15,728 bases of DNA. Source: Gemmobacter sp964439015 (GTDB taxonomy: Bacteria > Pseudomonadota > Alphaproteobacteria > Rhodobacterales > Rhodobacteraceae). Position 1 is the stretch's first letter. Each line of letters begins with the position of its first letter. Of this stretch, positions 1-6,863 are shown one piece after another. The stretch lies in assembly GCA_964439015.1 (NCBI GenBank), contig CAYTMV010000051.1:1-15728 (forward strand), in the 5' to 3' direction. The notes under the pieces are model-generated. The model saw only the letters and a program-made list of their open reading frames with translations. It was not told where the DNA came from and ran no database searches. The position numbers were made by a program, and so were the translations under genes.

Positions 1-1013
1 GCATCGAGGTTTCGGAATATTGTCTGGGCACCATGACCTGGGGCAGCCAGAATACCGAGGCCGAAGGGCATCAGCAGATCGCCCTGGCGCTGGATCATGG
101 CGTGACCTTCTGGGACACGGCCGAGATGTATCCCACCAACCCCGTGCGGGCCGAGACCATCGGCGCGACCGAGGCGATCATCGGTACCTGGTTTGCCCGT
201 CAGGGCGGGCGCGACCGGGTACAACTTGCCACCAAGATCACCGGCGAGGGGCAGCGCAATGTCCGCGACGGCGCGCCCATCACGCCCGACAACCTGCGCG
301 CGGCGGTCGACGCCTCGCTGGCGCGGCTGCAGACCGATTACATCGACCTGTATCAGCTGCACTGGCCCAATCGCGGCAGCTATCACTTCCGCAAGATGTG
401 GGATTATGCGCCCCGGTTCGATGCCGGTCAGGTGCGCGACGAGATGGCGGCGATCCTGCGCGCGGCGGACGATCTTCAACGCGCAGGCAAGGTGCGCGCC
501 TTTGGCCTGTCGAACGAGACAGTCTGGGGCACCTGCCAGTGGCTGTCGATTGCCGCGGCCGAGGGGCTGCCGCGGATGCAGACGATCCAGAACGAATATT
601 CGGTGCTGTGCCGTCAGTTCGACACCGATTGGGCCGAGATGGCGATGGCCGAAGACATCCCGCTGCTGGCCTATTCGCCGCTGGCGGCGGGGCTGTTGTC
701 GGGCAAATATGCCGGAGACGTGACCCCGGATGGCACGCGCCGCGCGGTCAATGCCGATCTGGGCGGGCGGGTTACGCCACAGGTCTTTGCGGCGGTTGCA
801 GCCTGGATGGGGCTTGCGCGGGAATGGAACCTTGATCCCTGCCGGATGGCGCTGGCCTTCACCCGCAGCCGTCCCTACCCCTGCATCCCGATCCTGGGCG
901 CGACCTCGGTTGAGCAGTTGGCGATCAACCTCTCGGCCGCCGATCTGGCCCTGCCGGATGAATTGCTGGCAGAGATCGAGGCGCTGCGACGGCAGCATCC
1001 GGTGCCGTTCTGA
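1..1013 (+). CDS. Aldo/keto reductase, Tas-like (5' end outside window)
   Basis: NAD(P)H-dependent oxidoreductase of the aldo/keto reductase superfamily, cytoplasmic TIM-barrel. The reading frame is open from base 3 (I-E-V-S-E-Y-C-L-G-T-M-T-W-G), so the true start lies upstream and only roughly the first 10 residues are missing. Visible AKR landmarks: the early GTMTWG strand, the DTAEMYP segment carrying the catalytic Asp and Tyr, ATKI carrying the catalytic Lys, YQLHWP carrying the His, SNET and IQNEYS on the barrel, and a C-terminal LGATSVEQL cofactor-binding segment. The pattern DTAEMYP...ET.G.TE..IG.W closely follows E. coli Tas, so I place it in that subfamily; the substrate cannot be read from sequence. 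Its stop codon overlaps the start of the next gene (TGATG), suggesting co-transcription with the two lipoprotein genes downstream. A methionine at 33 is internal and is not the start. Confidence 0.93.
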   Translation, partial: IEVSEYCLGTMTWGSQNTEAEGHQQIALALDHGVTFWDTAEMYPTNPVRAETIGATEAIIGTWFARQGGRDRVQLATKITGEGQRNVRDGAPITPDNLRAAVDASLARLQTDYIDLYQLHWPNRGSYHFRKMWDYAPRFDAGQVRDEMAAILRAADDLQRAGKVRAFGLSNETVWGTCQWLSIAAAEGLPRMQTIQNEYSVLCRQFDTDWAEMAMAEDIPLLAYSPLAAGLLSGKYAGDVTPDGTRRAVNADLGGRVTPQVFAAVAAWMGLAREWNLDPCRMALAFTRSRPYPCIPILGATSVEQLAINLSAADLALPDELLAEIEALRRQHPVPF

Positions 1014-1588
1014 TGGCGGGCGGGCGGCTGAAAGGCTGGGCGCTGGTGGCGGTCCTGCTTCTGGGCGCGTGCCAACTGGCCCTGCCAGGCGCGAAACCGG
1101 CTGCGGATGCCCCTGCGGGTGGCTTGGCTGGGCCGGCAGTGACGGTTTCGGCCTTGCCGGCGGCACCAGAACAAGACCCGACGCCCGCCAAAACCGCCCC
1201 GGCCGCGACCGTTGACAATCAGCCCGCCGCAGACCCTGTTGCAGCGCCCGCCGCCACGGCAAAGCCCGCCGCTGCAAAGCCTGCCGAGGCGGAACCTGCA
1301 ACCGCCGCCGCCGAGGCCCCCGCAGCGGAGGGGCCGCCAAAGCCGCCGCTGTCGGCGGAGGGGCAGGCTTGCGAGAAACGCGGTGGCGTCTGGTCGGCCA
1401 CGGGAAAATCCGGCGTGATGGCCTGCGTCAAGCGCACCCGTGATTTCGGCAAAAGCTGCAGCCGCGACCGCGATTGCGAAGGGGCTTGCCTTGCCCGTTC
1501 GCGCAGTTGCGCGCCGATCACGCCGTTGTTCGGCTGCCACGATGTGCTGCAGGATGACGGGCGGCAGGTGACCCTATGCCTCGACTGA
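1013..1588 (+). CDS. Ala/Pro-rich lipoprotein with Cys-rich C-terminal domain
   Basis: Unknown function; 191 residues, predicted lipoprotein. The N-terminus has a Lys/Arg-containing n-region, a hydrophobic stretch and a lipobox LLGAC with the acylated Cys at residue 20. Residues about 25-120 are a low-complexity Ala/Pro/Lys linker typical of periplasm-spanning tethers. The last roughly 70 residues hold eight cysteines (Q-A-C, M-A-C, S-C, D-C, G-A-C, S-C, G-C, L-C), an even number compatible with four disulfides in an oxidising compartment. The start codon overlaps the reductase stop by one base, and the 3' end overlaps the next lipoprotein gene by 13 nt. I do not recognise the Cys-rich domain; a small disulfide-rich binding module is an inference only. 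Confidence 0.82.
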   Translation: MAGGRLKGWALVAVLLLGACQLALPGAKPAADAPAGGLAGPAVTVSALPAAPEQDPTPAKTAPAATVDNQPAADPVAAPAATAKPAAAKPAEAEPATAAAEAPAAEGPPKPPLSAEGQACEKRGGVWSATGKSGVMACVKRTRDFGKSCSRDRDCEGACLARSRSCAPITPLFGCHDVLQDDGRQVTLCLD

Positions 1589-2088
1589 TCGTCTGCCTGC
1601 TGATGCTGATGCTGGCGTCCTGCACACCCAGCCGGGGCTATCGCGACGGCGCCTTGGGCATCCCGCCGCTGGCCGGGTTTGATCGGACGGCCTGGGCCGG
1701 GGATTGGGTGCAGATCGGCGATTTCGCCCGCCATCCGCAAACCTGCCTGCCCGGGCGCCTGACGGTGCAGCCGCTGGCCGCTGATCGGGTCACAGTCGCC
1801 GGCCGTCTGTGCATCGCCGGCGCGGCGGAGGAACTGAATCTGCATGCCAGCATCGGCACTGGTGGCGAGCTGCACCTGTCAGGGGCTGCGCTGAAGCAGG
1901 CCGGTGCGCCTTGGCAGGTGATTTATCAGGGCTATCGGGGCGAAAGTCTGGCCATTGCCACGCCTTCGGGCGCCTTTGGCCTGATCCTTAGCCGCAGCGG
2001 AAGGCTTTCGGGCCGCGATGCGACGGCAATCCGCGGGGTCTTTGCCGCGCGCGGCTATGACCTTCAGAACCTGCGGATGCTGCGCTGA
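1576..2088 (+). CDS. Lipocalin-like lipoprotein (Blc-type, divergent)
   Basis: Predicted envelope lipoprotein of 170 residues. Signal sequence with lipobox LASC, acylated Cys at residue 16. The mature part carries lipocalin hallmarks: an early G-x-W motif (W-A-G-D-W-V-Q-I-G-D-F-A-R), comparable to the GKWYEIAR strand of bacterial Blc lipocalins, and a late block I-Y-Q-G-Y-R...F-G-L-I-L-S-R-S-G-R-L...A-A-R-G-Y-D that matches the WILSR and QGYD blocks of the same family. Known family members bind lipids or other small hydrophobic ligands in a beta-barrel. Overall similarity is weak, so the assignment rests on these blocks and on length. Two Cys in the barrel (about residues 56 and 79) could form a disulfide. 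It overlaps the upstream lipoprotein by 13 nt, with a GCAGG ribosome-binding sequence inside that gene. Confidence 0.75.
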   Translation: MPRLIVCLLMLMLASCTPSRGYRDGALGIPPLAGFDRTAWAGDWVQIGDFARHPQTCLPGRLTVQPLAADRVTVAGRLCIAGAAEELNLHASIGTGGELHLSGAALKQAGAPWQVIYQGYRGESLAIATPSGAFGLILSRSGRLSGRDATAIRGVFAARGYDLQNLRMLR

Positions 2089-2092
2089 CCGC

Positions 2093-2788
2093 TCAGCCCA
2101 GCCGGCGGAAGATCGGCCGCGTCGTGGAATTGTCGAAGAACGGCACGCCCGCCGACAAGGTGTCAGCGCCGGAGAGATAGGCCGACACTTCGGCCAGCAC
2201 CACCTCGGTGACAAACGGCAAGTCCAGCGCGCGCGCCTCGGGCAGGGACAGCCATTTCAGATGCGACAATTCGCTGTCAGCATTGGAAAAATCGTCATGC
2301 TCGCCCGCAAGCTCGGCAGCATCCGCCATGAAAAACCGCGCGTCAAAGCGCCGTGTGCGGCCGGGTGGCGTGATCGCGCGGAAAAAGAAGGTCAGCGCGC
2401 CCGCATCGGGCAGCAGCCTATCCGCGGCAAAACGCTGCCATCCTGCCGGAACCTCCGCGGTCCATGAGCCGGGGCGCGCCAACATCAGCCCCGCTTCCTC
2501 GGCCAATTCGCGGATCGCGGCCGCAGCCAGAGCCTCGGGTGCGGCGCTGCCGGCCATCGCCAACCGATCGACGCAGCGCGCCGGCAGTGGCCGCGCCAGC
2601 GGTGCCAGCGCATCGGACGGGTCGATGGCCCCGCCCGGAAACACGAATTTCGAGGCCATGAAGGCCGCCCGAGCGCCGCGCTGGCCCATCAGCACCTCGG
2701 GACCCTGGCGACCTGCCCGCCAGAGAACCAGAGTTGCCGCGTCCCGGATCGGCGTTTCAGGGGGGTCAGCGGTCATTGCCGAAGCCAT
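2093..2788 (-). CDS. Nudix hydrolase (NUDT19-like, with insertion in the Nudix box)
   Basis: Mg2+-dependent hydrolase of nucleoside diphosphate-X compounds, cytoplasmic; 231 residues from the longer start. The Nudix fold is clear: VLWRAG-x-x-G-P-E-V-L-M strand, KFVFPGGAID, then A-A-I-R-E-L-A-E-E-A-G-L, which supplies the REUxEExGU half with the metal-binding glutamates (about residues 93-101). The two halves of the box are separated by about 40 residues instead of the usual 10 or so, an arrangement known from the NUDT19/NUDT7-like CoA-diphosphatase branch; the exact substrate is not determined. Two starts are possible, ATG at 2788 or ATG at 2776, both overlapping the 3' end of the DUF983 gene upstream, so the two are probably translated from one mRNA. 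It converges on the lipocalin-like gene with a 4 nt gap. Confidence 0.9.
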   Translation of the reverse strand: MASAMTADPPETPIRDAATLVLWRAGRQGPEVLMGQRGARAAFMASKFVFPGGAIDPSDALAPLARPLPARCVDRLAMAGSAAPEALAAAAIRELAEEAGLMLARPGSWTAEVPAGWQRFAADRLLPDAGALTFFFRAITPPGRTRRFDARFFMADAAELAGEHDDFSNADSELSHLKWLSLPEARALDLPFVTEVVLAEVSAYLSGADTLSAGVPFFDNSTTRPIFRRLG

Positions 2789-3152
2789 GCATGCGTTTGG
2801 CCCATTGCAACGCGACCATCGCGCCTTTCATCCGTGGCAGTAACCACAAGGACATCGCTACCGCGGCCACGCAAAAGCCGGTGGCCATCACCAGCGGATC
2901 AGGCTGAAAGGCGGTATAGACGGACAGCATCAGCGGCCCAAGCACATGGCCCACCACCAGAATCGTCAGATAGGCCGGCCCATCGTCCGCGCGTTGGTGA
3001 TGCAGCGCCTCGCCGCAGACGGGGCAGCTTTCGCGCACCTTGAGATAGTCGCGCAGCATGGGTCCCGATCCGCAGCTGGGGCAGCGGCCCCGCCAGCCAC
3101 GCAACAGCGCGGGTTTCAGCGGTCGGTCATGAAGGTCGGTCTGTTCGTGCAT
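2766..3152 (-). CDS. DUF983 family membrane protein
   Basis: 128-residue inner-membrane protein of unknown function. The N-terminal cytoplasmic part has two CxxC pairs (C24/C27 in R-C-P-S-C-G and C43/C46 in S-C-P-V-C-G) that look like a small zinc ribbon. They are followed by the family-typical A-D-D-G-P-A-Y segment and two hydrophobic helices (about 60-81 and 87-106). This order matches DUF983. A purine-rich AAGAGA sequence precedes the ATG. The gene overlaps the start of the Nudix gene, so the pair is likely an operon read leftwards from the intergenic region at 3153-3387. Confidence 0.9.
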   Translation of the reverse strand: MHEQTDLHDRPLKPALLRGWRGRCPSCGSGPMLRDYLKVRESCPVCGEALHHQRADDGPAYLTILVVGHVLGPLMLSVYTAFQPDPLVMATGFCVAAVAMSLWLLPRMKGAMVALQWAKRMHGFGNDR

Positions 3153-3387
3153 CTCGGTCTCTTGTCTGGGCGGGGAACCATAGGCCCGGTTCTAGCTGTG
3201 GGAAAGGGGGGGGCTGCGGGGGTGCGTCAAAAAGATGCAGATGAGATATGCCGTTTTCACGCTTGCGTGAGAGGGGCTGCGGCGCGACGGAAGCCGGTCG
3301 CCGCGGCGTTTGTCCTGTCGAAGGGCGCGGACGGATGCCGCCCCTGACGCGACCCAACCGAAACCGCAGGACAATCAGGAGACAACG
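3153..3387. promoter_or_regulatory. Divergent intergenic region between DUF983 and EF-hand genes
   Basis: 235 bp with no convincing gene, presumably holding promoters for both directions. It contains a GAACC-N8-GGTTC inverted repeat (3175-3192), a G-rich run with four G-tracts (3200-3222, including eight consecutive G), a perfect TCACGC-TT-GCGTGA dyad (3257-3270) and a perfect CGCCGCGGCG palindrome (3299-3308). No textbook -35/-10 pair stands out. Which element is functional is unknown. Confidence 0.45.
3377..3382 (+). promoter_or_regulatory. Ribosome-binding site deciding the EF-hand gene start
   Basis: AGGAGA lies 5 nt before the ATG at 3388. It supports that start over an in-frame ATG at 3310, which would place a non-signal-like 26-residue stretch in front of an otherwise perfect signal peptide. 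Confidence 0.8.
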
Positions 3388-3915
3388 ATGAAAACCTCGA
3401 AGATCACTGCACTGGTCATTGCCGGGCTGACCGCGACCACGATTGCAGGTGTGGCGCTGGCGGAAGGGCCGGGCGGCATGGGCATGATGCGCGGCGGGCC
3501 GATGGCCGGTCTGGATTTTGCCGCCGTGGATGCCGACAAGGATGGCAAGATCACCGTGGCCGAGATGACCGCCCACCGCGCAGCCCGCTTTGCTGCCGCC
3601 GATACCGATAAGGATGGCAAGCTGAACGAGGCAGAGCTGGCGGCAATGATGCTGGCGCAGGCCGAAGCGCGGATCAAGGCAGGCTCGGCGCGGATGCTGG
3701 CCTATATGGATACCGACGGCGACAAGCTGCTGTCGGCGGAAGAGATGCCGCAGGGCCGCGGCGAAGGCCGGATGTTCGCGCGGCTGGATGCCGATGGCGA
3801 CGGCGCCTTGAGCGCGGCCGAACTGGAAAAGGCCGGAGAGCAGATGGGCCGGGATGGCAAGCGCCGCGGTGATGGCTCGGGTCACGGCGGCTGGTGGGGC
3901 TGGGACGACAACTGA
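3388..3915 (+). CDS. Secreted four-EF-hand calcium-binding protein
   Basis: 175-residue exported protein. The signal peptide spans residues 1-25 (M-K-T-S-K, hydrophobic core, A-L-A before E26), followed by a Gly/Met-rich segment (about 27-40). Four EF-hand loops follow, each with acidic residues at positions 1, 3, 5 and 12: D48-E59, D72-E83, D108-E119 and D134-E145. Loops 1, 2 and 4 have the canonical Gly at position 6; loop 3 has Lys there (D-T-D-G-D-K), which may weaken it. The tail is Gly/Trp/Asp-rich (G-G-W-W-G-W-D-D-N). Calcium binding in the periplasm follows from the motifs; the biological role is not known. It is followed by a strong stem-loop and then an ECF-type sigma factor and a periplasmic-sensor gene, suggesting it is a partner or target of that regulatory module. 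Confidence 0.9.
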   Translation: MKTSKITALVIAGLTATTIAGVALAEGPGGMGMMRGGPMAGLDFAAVDADKDGKITVAEMTAHRAARFAAADTDKDGKLNEAELAAMMLAQAEARIKAGSARMLAYMDTDGDKLLSAEEMPQGRGEGRMFARLDADGDGALSAAELEKAGEQMGRDGKRRGDGSGHGGWWGWDDN

Positions 3916-3923
3916 TCCCTGAT

Positions 3924-3954
3924 GGCCGGCCCCGGTTGCAATTCGGGGCCGGCT
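3924..3954 (+). terminator. Perfect GC stem-loop between EF-hand and sigma factor genes
   Basis: GCCGGCCCCG (3925-3934) pairs perfectly with CGGGGCCGGC (3944-3953) across a 9-nt loop, with one more possible G-U pair outside. It starts 9 nt after the EF-hand stop codon. No U-tract follows (TGCGCCA), so it may be an incomplete terminator, an attenuator or a 3'-end stabiliser that lets the EF-hand mRNA accumulate above the sigma factor message. Confidence 0.55.
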
Positions 3955-3979
3955 GCGCCACTGCGGTGACAGGATGGTC

Positions 3980-4570
3980 ATGGCCTTCGATCAACAGCCA
4001 GAGGTTTCGGACGAGCGGTTGCTGGCGCTTTACGCAAGCGGCGACCGTGCGGCCGCGCGCGATCTGACGCTGCGGCTGGCGCCGCGGGTCCTGCGCTATG
4101 CGACACGGCTGCTGGGCGACCGGGCCGAGGCCGAAGACGTGGCGCAAGAGGCGATGCTGCGCCTTTGGAAGGTGGCGGCGGATTGGCGGCGGGGCGAGGC
4201 GCAGGTTTCGACCTGGCTCTACCGGGTGACGGCCAATCTTGTCACCGATCGGCTGCGGGCGCGGATGCGCCGGCCTGCCGCCCCGCTGGACGAGGTGCCC
4301 GAATTGGCTGACGGCGCTTTGAGTGCCGAGGCCGGGCTGATCGCGGCTGACCGGGTGGCGGCGCTTGACGCGGCGCTGGCCAGTCTACCGGACCGGCAGC
4401 GGCAGGCCGTGATCTTGCGTCATATCGAAGGACTGACCAACCCCGAAATCGCGGACGTCCTCGGGGTTGGGGTTGAGGCAGTGGAAAGTCTGACCGCGCG
4501 GGGCAAGCGCGGTCTGGCGGCGGCGTTGCAGGGGCAGCGCGCCGCCTTGGGTTTTGCTGAGGAGGGATGA
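3980..4570 (+). CDS. ECF-type RNA polymerase sigma factor
   Basis: 196-residue sigma-70 family protein with region 2 (about residues 12-98) and region 4 (about 125-185) and no region 3, the ECF layout. Region 2 shows the D-R-A-E-A-E-D-V-A-Q-E-A-M-L-R-L-W helix and S-T-W-L-Y-R-V-T-A-N-L-V-T-D-R-L-R for core binding and -10 recognition. Region 4 shows L-P-D-R-Q-R-Q-A-V-I-L-R-H-I-E-G-L-T-N-P-E-I-A-D-V-L-G-V, a helix-turn-helix for the -35 element. I chose the ATG at 3980 because AGG (3971-3973) sits 6 nt before it; an ATG at 3974 (two residues longer) directly abuts that AGG. It is followed after 3 nt by a one-TM protein and then a heavy-metal-sensor-like protein, so it is probably held inactive by them. 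Confidence 0.92.
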   Translation: MAFDQQPEVSDERLLALYASGDRAAARDLTLRLAPRVLRYATRLLGDRAEAEDVAQEAMLRLWKVAADWRRGEAQVSTWLYRVTANLVTDRLRARMRRPAAPLDEVPELADGALSAEAGLIAADRVAALDAALASLPDRQRQAVILRHIEGLTNPEIADVLGVGVEAVESLTARGKRGLAAALQGQRAALGFAEEG

Positions 4571-4573
4571 GCG

Positions 4574-4930
4574 ATGGCTGACACAGCCGATCTTGACGCG
4601 ATCCTTGCCGCCGCGCGGACGGCAGGGGCCGACGCTTCGGAGGATTTTCTGGCACGGGTGCTGGCTGACGCCTATGCGATGCAGCCGCAGCCGGCGGCCG
4701 TGGTGGCGGTGCCCGCCGCGTCAGGTTGGCGTGCCCGGCTGGTTGCATCCTTTTCGGCCCTTGGCGGCATGGGGGCCGCGGCCGGACTGGCTACCGCCAC
4801 GCTGGCCGGGGTCTGGATCGGCTTTGCCCGCCCGGATCTGGTCGGCGGGCTCGGCCTGGCATGGACTGGGGCGCAGGTGGAAAGCATCGAATTGCTGCCC
4901 ACCGTGGATGCCTGGCTGACGGAGGGCTGA
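4574..4930 (+). CDS. Small one-TM protein, candidate anti-sigma factor
   Basis: 118 residues; not recognisable as a named family. It has an acidic N-terminal cytoplasmic helix (residues 1-40, including L-D-A-I-L-A-A-A-R and S-E-D-F-L-A-R-V-L-A-D-A), an Ala/Pro linker, a basic W-R-A-R segment, then one hydrophobic helix at about 61-84 and a short periplasmic tail. That is the architecture of short CnrY/NccY-type anti-sigma factors, where the N-terminal helix clamps the sigma factor. The position (3 nt after an ECF sigma gene, 4 nt before a CnrX-like sensor gene) fits that role. The anti-sigma assignment is an inference from layout, not from detectable homology. Confidence 0.7.
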   Translation: MADTADLDAILAAARTAGADASEDFLARVLADAYAMQPQPAAVVAVPAASGWRARLVASFSALGGMGAAAGLATATLAGVWIGFARPDLVGGLGLAWTGAQVESIELLPTVDAWLTEG

Positions 4931-4934
4931 AAGG

Positions 4935-5438
4935 ATGCGCGAAACGGAAAAGCAAGAGGCCATGCCGCGGATGGGTCGCGGGCTGCGGATCGCGCTGGCG
5001 GTCTCGCTGGCGTTGAACCTGCTGTTCGTCGGAATCGTGGCCGGGGCGATCCTGAAGGGCGGTATGCCGCACCGGATCGAGTCGGCGCGCGATCTGGGCT
5101 TCGGGCCGTTCAGCACGGCCCTGACACCTGCGGATCGTGCAGCCCTGCGCCAGAATTTTCTCAGCCGTGGCAAAGATATGCGCGAGATGCGCGGCGAGAT
5201 GCGCGGCGATGCCGAGGCGCTGCTGATCGTGCTGCGCGCCGAGCCCTTCGATGCCGCGGCCCTGCGGGCGCAGATGGCCCGCGCGGTCGGCCGCATCAAC
5301 GAGCGCGTCGCCTTGGGGCAGGAATTGCTGGCCGACCATCTGGCGCAGATGAGCCCGGATGAGCGCCGCGCCTTCGCCGATCGCTTTGAGCAAAGCCTGC
5401 GCAAGGGCCGCGACCACCATTTCGGCCAACCCGATTGA
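4935..5438 (+). CDS. Periplasmic heavy-metal-sensor-like protein (Metal_resist/CnrX-ZraP type)
   Basis: 167 residues with a short cytoplasmic N-terminus, one signal-anchor helix (about 17-40), and a helical periplasmic domain. The domain pattern L-T-P-A-D-R-A-A-L-R near residue 63 and M-S-P-D-E-R-R-A-F-A-D-R-F near 139 is typical of the Metal_resist group containing CnrX, ZraP and Spy relatives. A short tandem E-M-R-G / E-M-R-G-D-A-E repeat near residues 84-94 gives clustered Met/Glu. Few His are present (H46, H135, H161, H162), so the ligand may differ from the Ni/Co of CnrX. Chaperone-like rather than sensor function is the main alternative. A second in-frame ATG at 4962 is possible. Convergent with pleD (30 nt apart). 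Confidence 0.85.
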   Translation: MRETEKQEAMPRMGRGLRIALAVSLALNLLFVGIVAGAILKGGMPHRIESARDLGFGPFSTALTPADRAALRQNFLSRGKDMREMRGEMRGDAEALLIVLRAEPFDAAALRAQMARAVGRINERVALGQELLADHLAQMSPDERRAFADRFEQSLRKGRDHHFGQPD

Positions 5439-5468
5439 TGACAGGAGCGGCGGCGGATTTGCCGGGCC

Positions 5469-6863
5469 TCAGGCGGCGGCGCTGCCGCTGACCGTGACCT
5501 TGTTGCGTCCGCCTGCCTTTGAGTCCATCAGCGCGCGGTCCGCCCGTTCGACAAGGCCGGACACCGGCTCGCCCGGGCAATCGGCGGCATTGTCGCAAAC
5601 CGCCAGCCCGATCGAGATCGTGACCGGGATATTGCTGCCGTCCGGCAACAGGAAGGGCTGCGCAGCGATGGCCCGGCACAGCCGTTCAGCTGTCGCACGC
5701 GCCTGTGCCAGCGCAGCCGAGGGCAGCGCCACCAGAAATTCCTCGCCGCCGATCCGCGCCACAAGATCCGAGGCCCGCAGGTTTTCGGTCACTCTTTGCG
5801 CGACCTCAACCAGCACCGCATCGCCCGCCGCATGTCCATACTGGTCATTGACCAGCTTGAAGCGGTCGATGTCGATCACCATGACCGCAAATGCCCCTTG
5901 CACGGCATCGGCCCGGTCGGCGATGGCGGCCAGACGGGGCAGGGCGTAGCGGCGGTTGTAAAGCCCGGTCAGCGGGTCGATCACCGCCAGACGCAGCCCG
6001 TCTTGCACCGAGGCCCGCAACGCATCGCCGCGCCGCTTGCGCCGGATCAGCGCCTTCAGCCGCAACCCCATTTCCACAGGCGAGATGCCCTGCTCCACCA
6101 CGTCACTGGCACCCATGTCGAAGGCCACGGCCATCTGATCGGGATTGTGAGCGGTCTGCACCAGCATGACCGCGGCATGGCGCGTGGGTTGCCGCGACCG
6201 CAGCTCGCTCATCATCTGAAGCCCGCTGCCCGTTCCCGCGCTGTCCGCGTCGATCACGAAGACATCCGCTGGCGCGCTTGGCTCGTCGGTCCCCGCAGCC
6301 AGTGCCTCGGCCCGCGTCAGGGTCATCAGATGGTCGGGCAGGACGCCCTGGAGATCCTTGCGCCAGAGGATGGCGATCTCGGGGCGGTCGGTCACAAGTG
6401 CCACCCTGCCCAGCGGCACGAAGGGCGTGCCCCTCTCGGCCAGACCCAACGCCTGCAAGGTAGCGCCACGTGCGCCAAGTTCGGCCAGCGATTCATGGGC
6501 GCGCATCAGGTTGCGCAGCCGCGCCAGCAGCAGGCTGTCGTCGATGGGCTTGATCAGAAAATCGTCGGCGCCCGCCTCGAACGCCTCGATCCGCTGCGCC
6601 GGGGCGCCGGTTGCCGAGATCACCACGACCGGAACATCCGCCGTGACCGGATCTGCCCGCAGGGCGCGCAGAACCTCGATCCCCGGCATGTCGGGCAACA
6701 TCAGGTCCAGAAGCACGAGGTCCGGCCGCTCTTCCCGCGCAAGCCGCAGGCAACTGGCCCCGTCGGCCGCCATCAGCGGACGATAGCAGGCTGCCCCCAG
6801 CTTGACCTTGAAGACGATGCGGTTCGTTGCAACGTCATCGACGATGAGGATTTTGCCAACCAT
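5469..6863 (-). CDS. pleD: PleD-type response regulator diguanylate cyclase (REC-REC-GGDEF)
   Basis: 464-residue cytoplasmic enzyme making c-di-GMP from two GTP. REC1 (about 1-122) has the acidic pair D9/D10 in I-L-I-V-D-D, the phospho-acceptor D53 in L-L-D-L-M-L-P and K105 in I-K-P. REC2 (about 150-275) is degenerate around D205 and probably serves as a dimerisation adaptor, as in Caulobacter PleD. The GGDEF domain (about 290-460) has D-P-L-T-G-L-Y-N-R-R, the metal-binding V-I-D-I-D-R-F-K, the active-site G-G-E-E-F (372-376) and an intact inhibitory I-site R-A-S-D (363-366) five residues upstream, so product inhibition is expected. The start is the ATG of M-V-G-K-I-L-I-V-D-D; the frame stays open far upstream but that part does not read as protein. 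Divergent from the DUF3572 gene. The cognate kinase is not in the window. Confidence 0.95.
   Translation of the reverse strand: MVGKILIVDDVATNRIVFKVKLGAACYRPLMAADGASCLRLAREERPDLVLLDLMLPDMPGIEVLRALRADPVTADVPVVVISATGAPAQRIEAFEAGADDFLIKPIDDSLLLARLRNLMRAHESLAELGARGATLQALGLAERGTPFVPLGRVALVTDRPEIAILWRKDLQGVLPDHLMTLTRAEALAAGTDEPSAPADVFVIDADSAGTGSGLQMMSELRSRQPTRHAAVMLVQTAHNPDQMAVAFDMGASDVVEQGISPVEMGLRLKALIRRKRRGDALRASVQDGLRLAVIDPLTGLYNRRYALPRLAAIADRADAVQGAFAVMVIDIDRFKLVNDQYGHAAGDAVLVEVAQRVTENLRASDLVARIGGEEFLVALPSAALAQARATAERLCRAIAAQPFLLPDGSNIPVTISIGLAVCDNAADCPGEPVSGLVERADRALMDSKAGGRNKVTVSGSAAA

Noticed and set aside
20..835. 271-codon plus-strand frame overlapping the aldo/keto reductase
   Set aside because: Arg/Gly/Ala-rich shadow of the real reductase frame, with no family features.
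3257..3270. TCACGC-TT-GCGTGA dyad as a terminator or operator
   Set aside because: The stem is short, there is no T-run, and a 2-nt loop is too tight for an RNA hairpin; kept only as a note in the intergenic entry.
3127..3981. 284-codon minus-strand frame across the EF-hand gene
   Set aside because: Opposes a gene with a clear signal peptide, ribosome-binding site and four EF-hands; the frame itself looks random.
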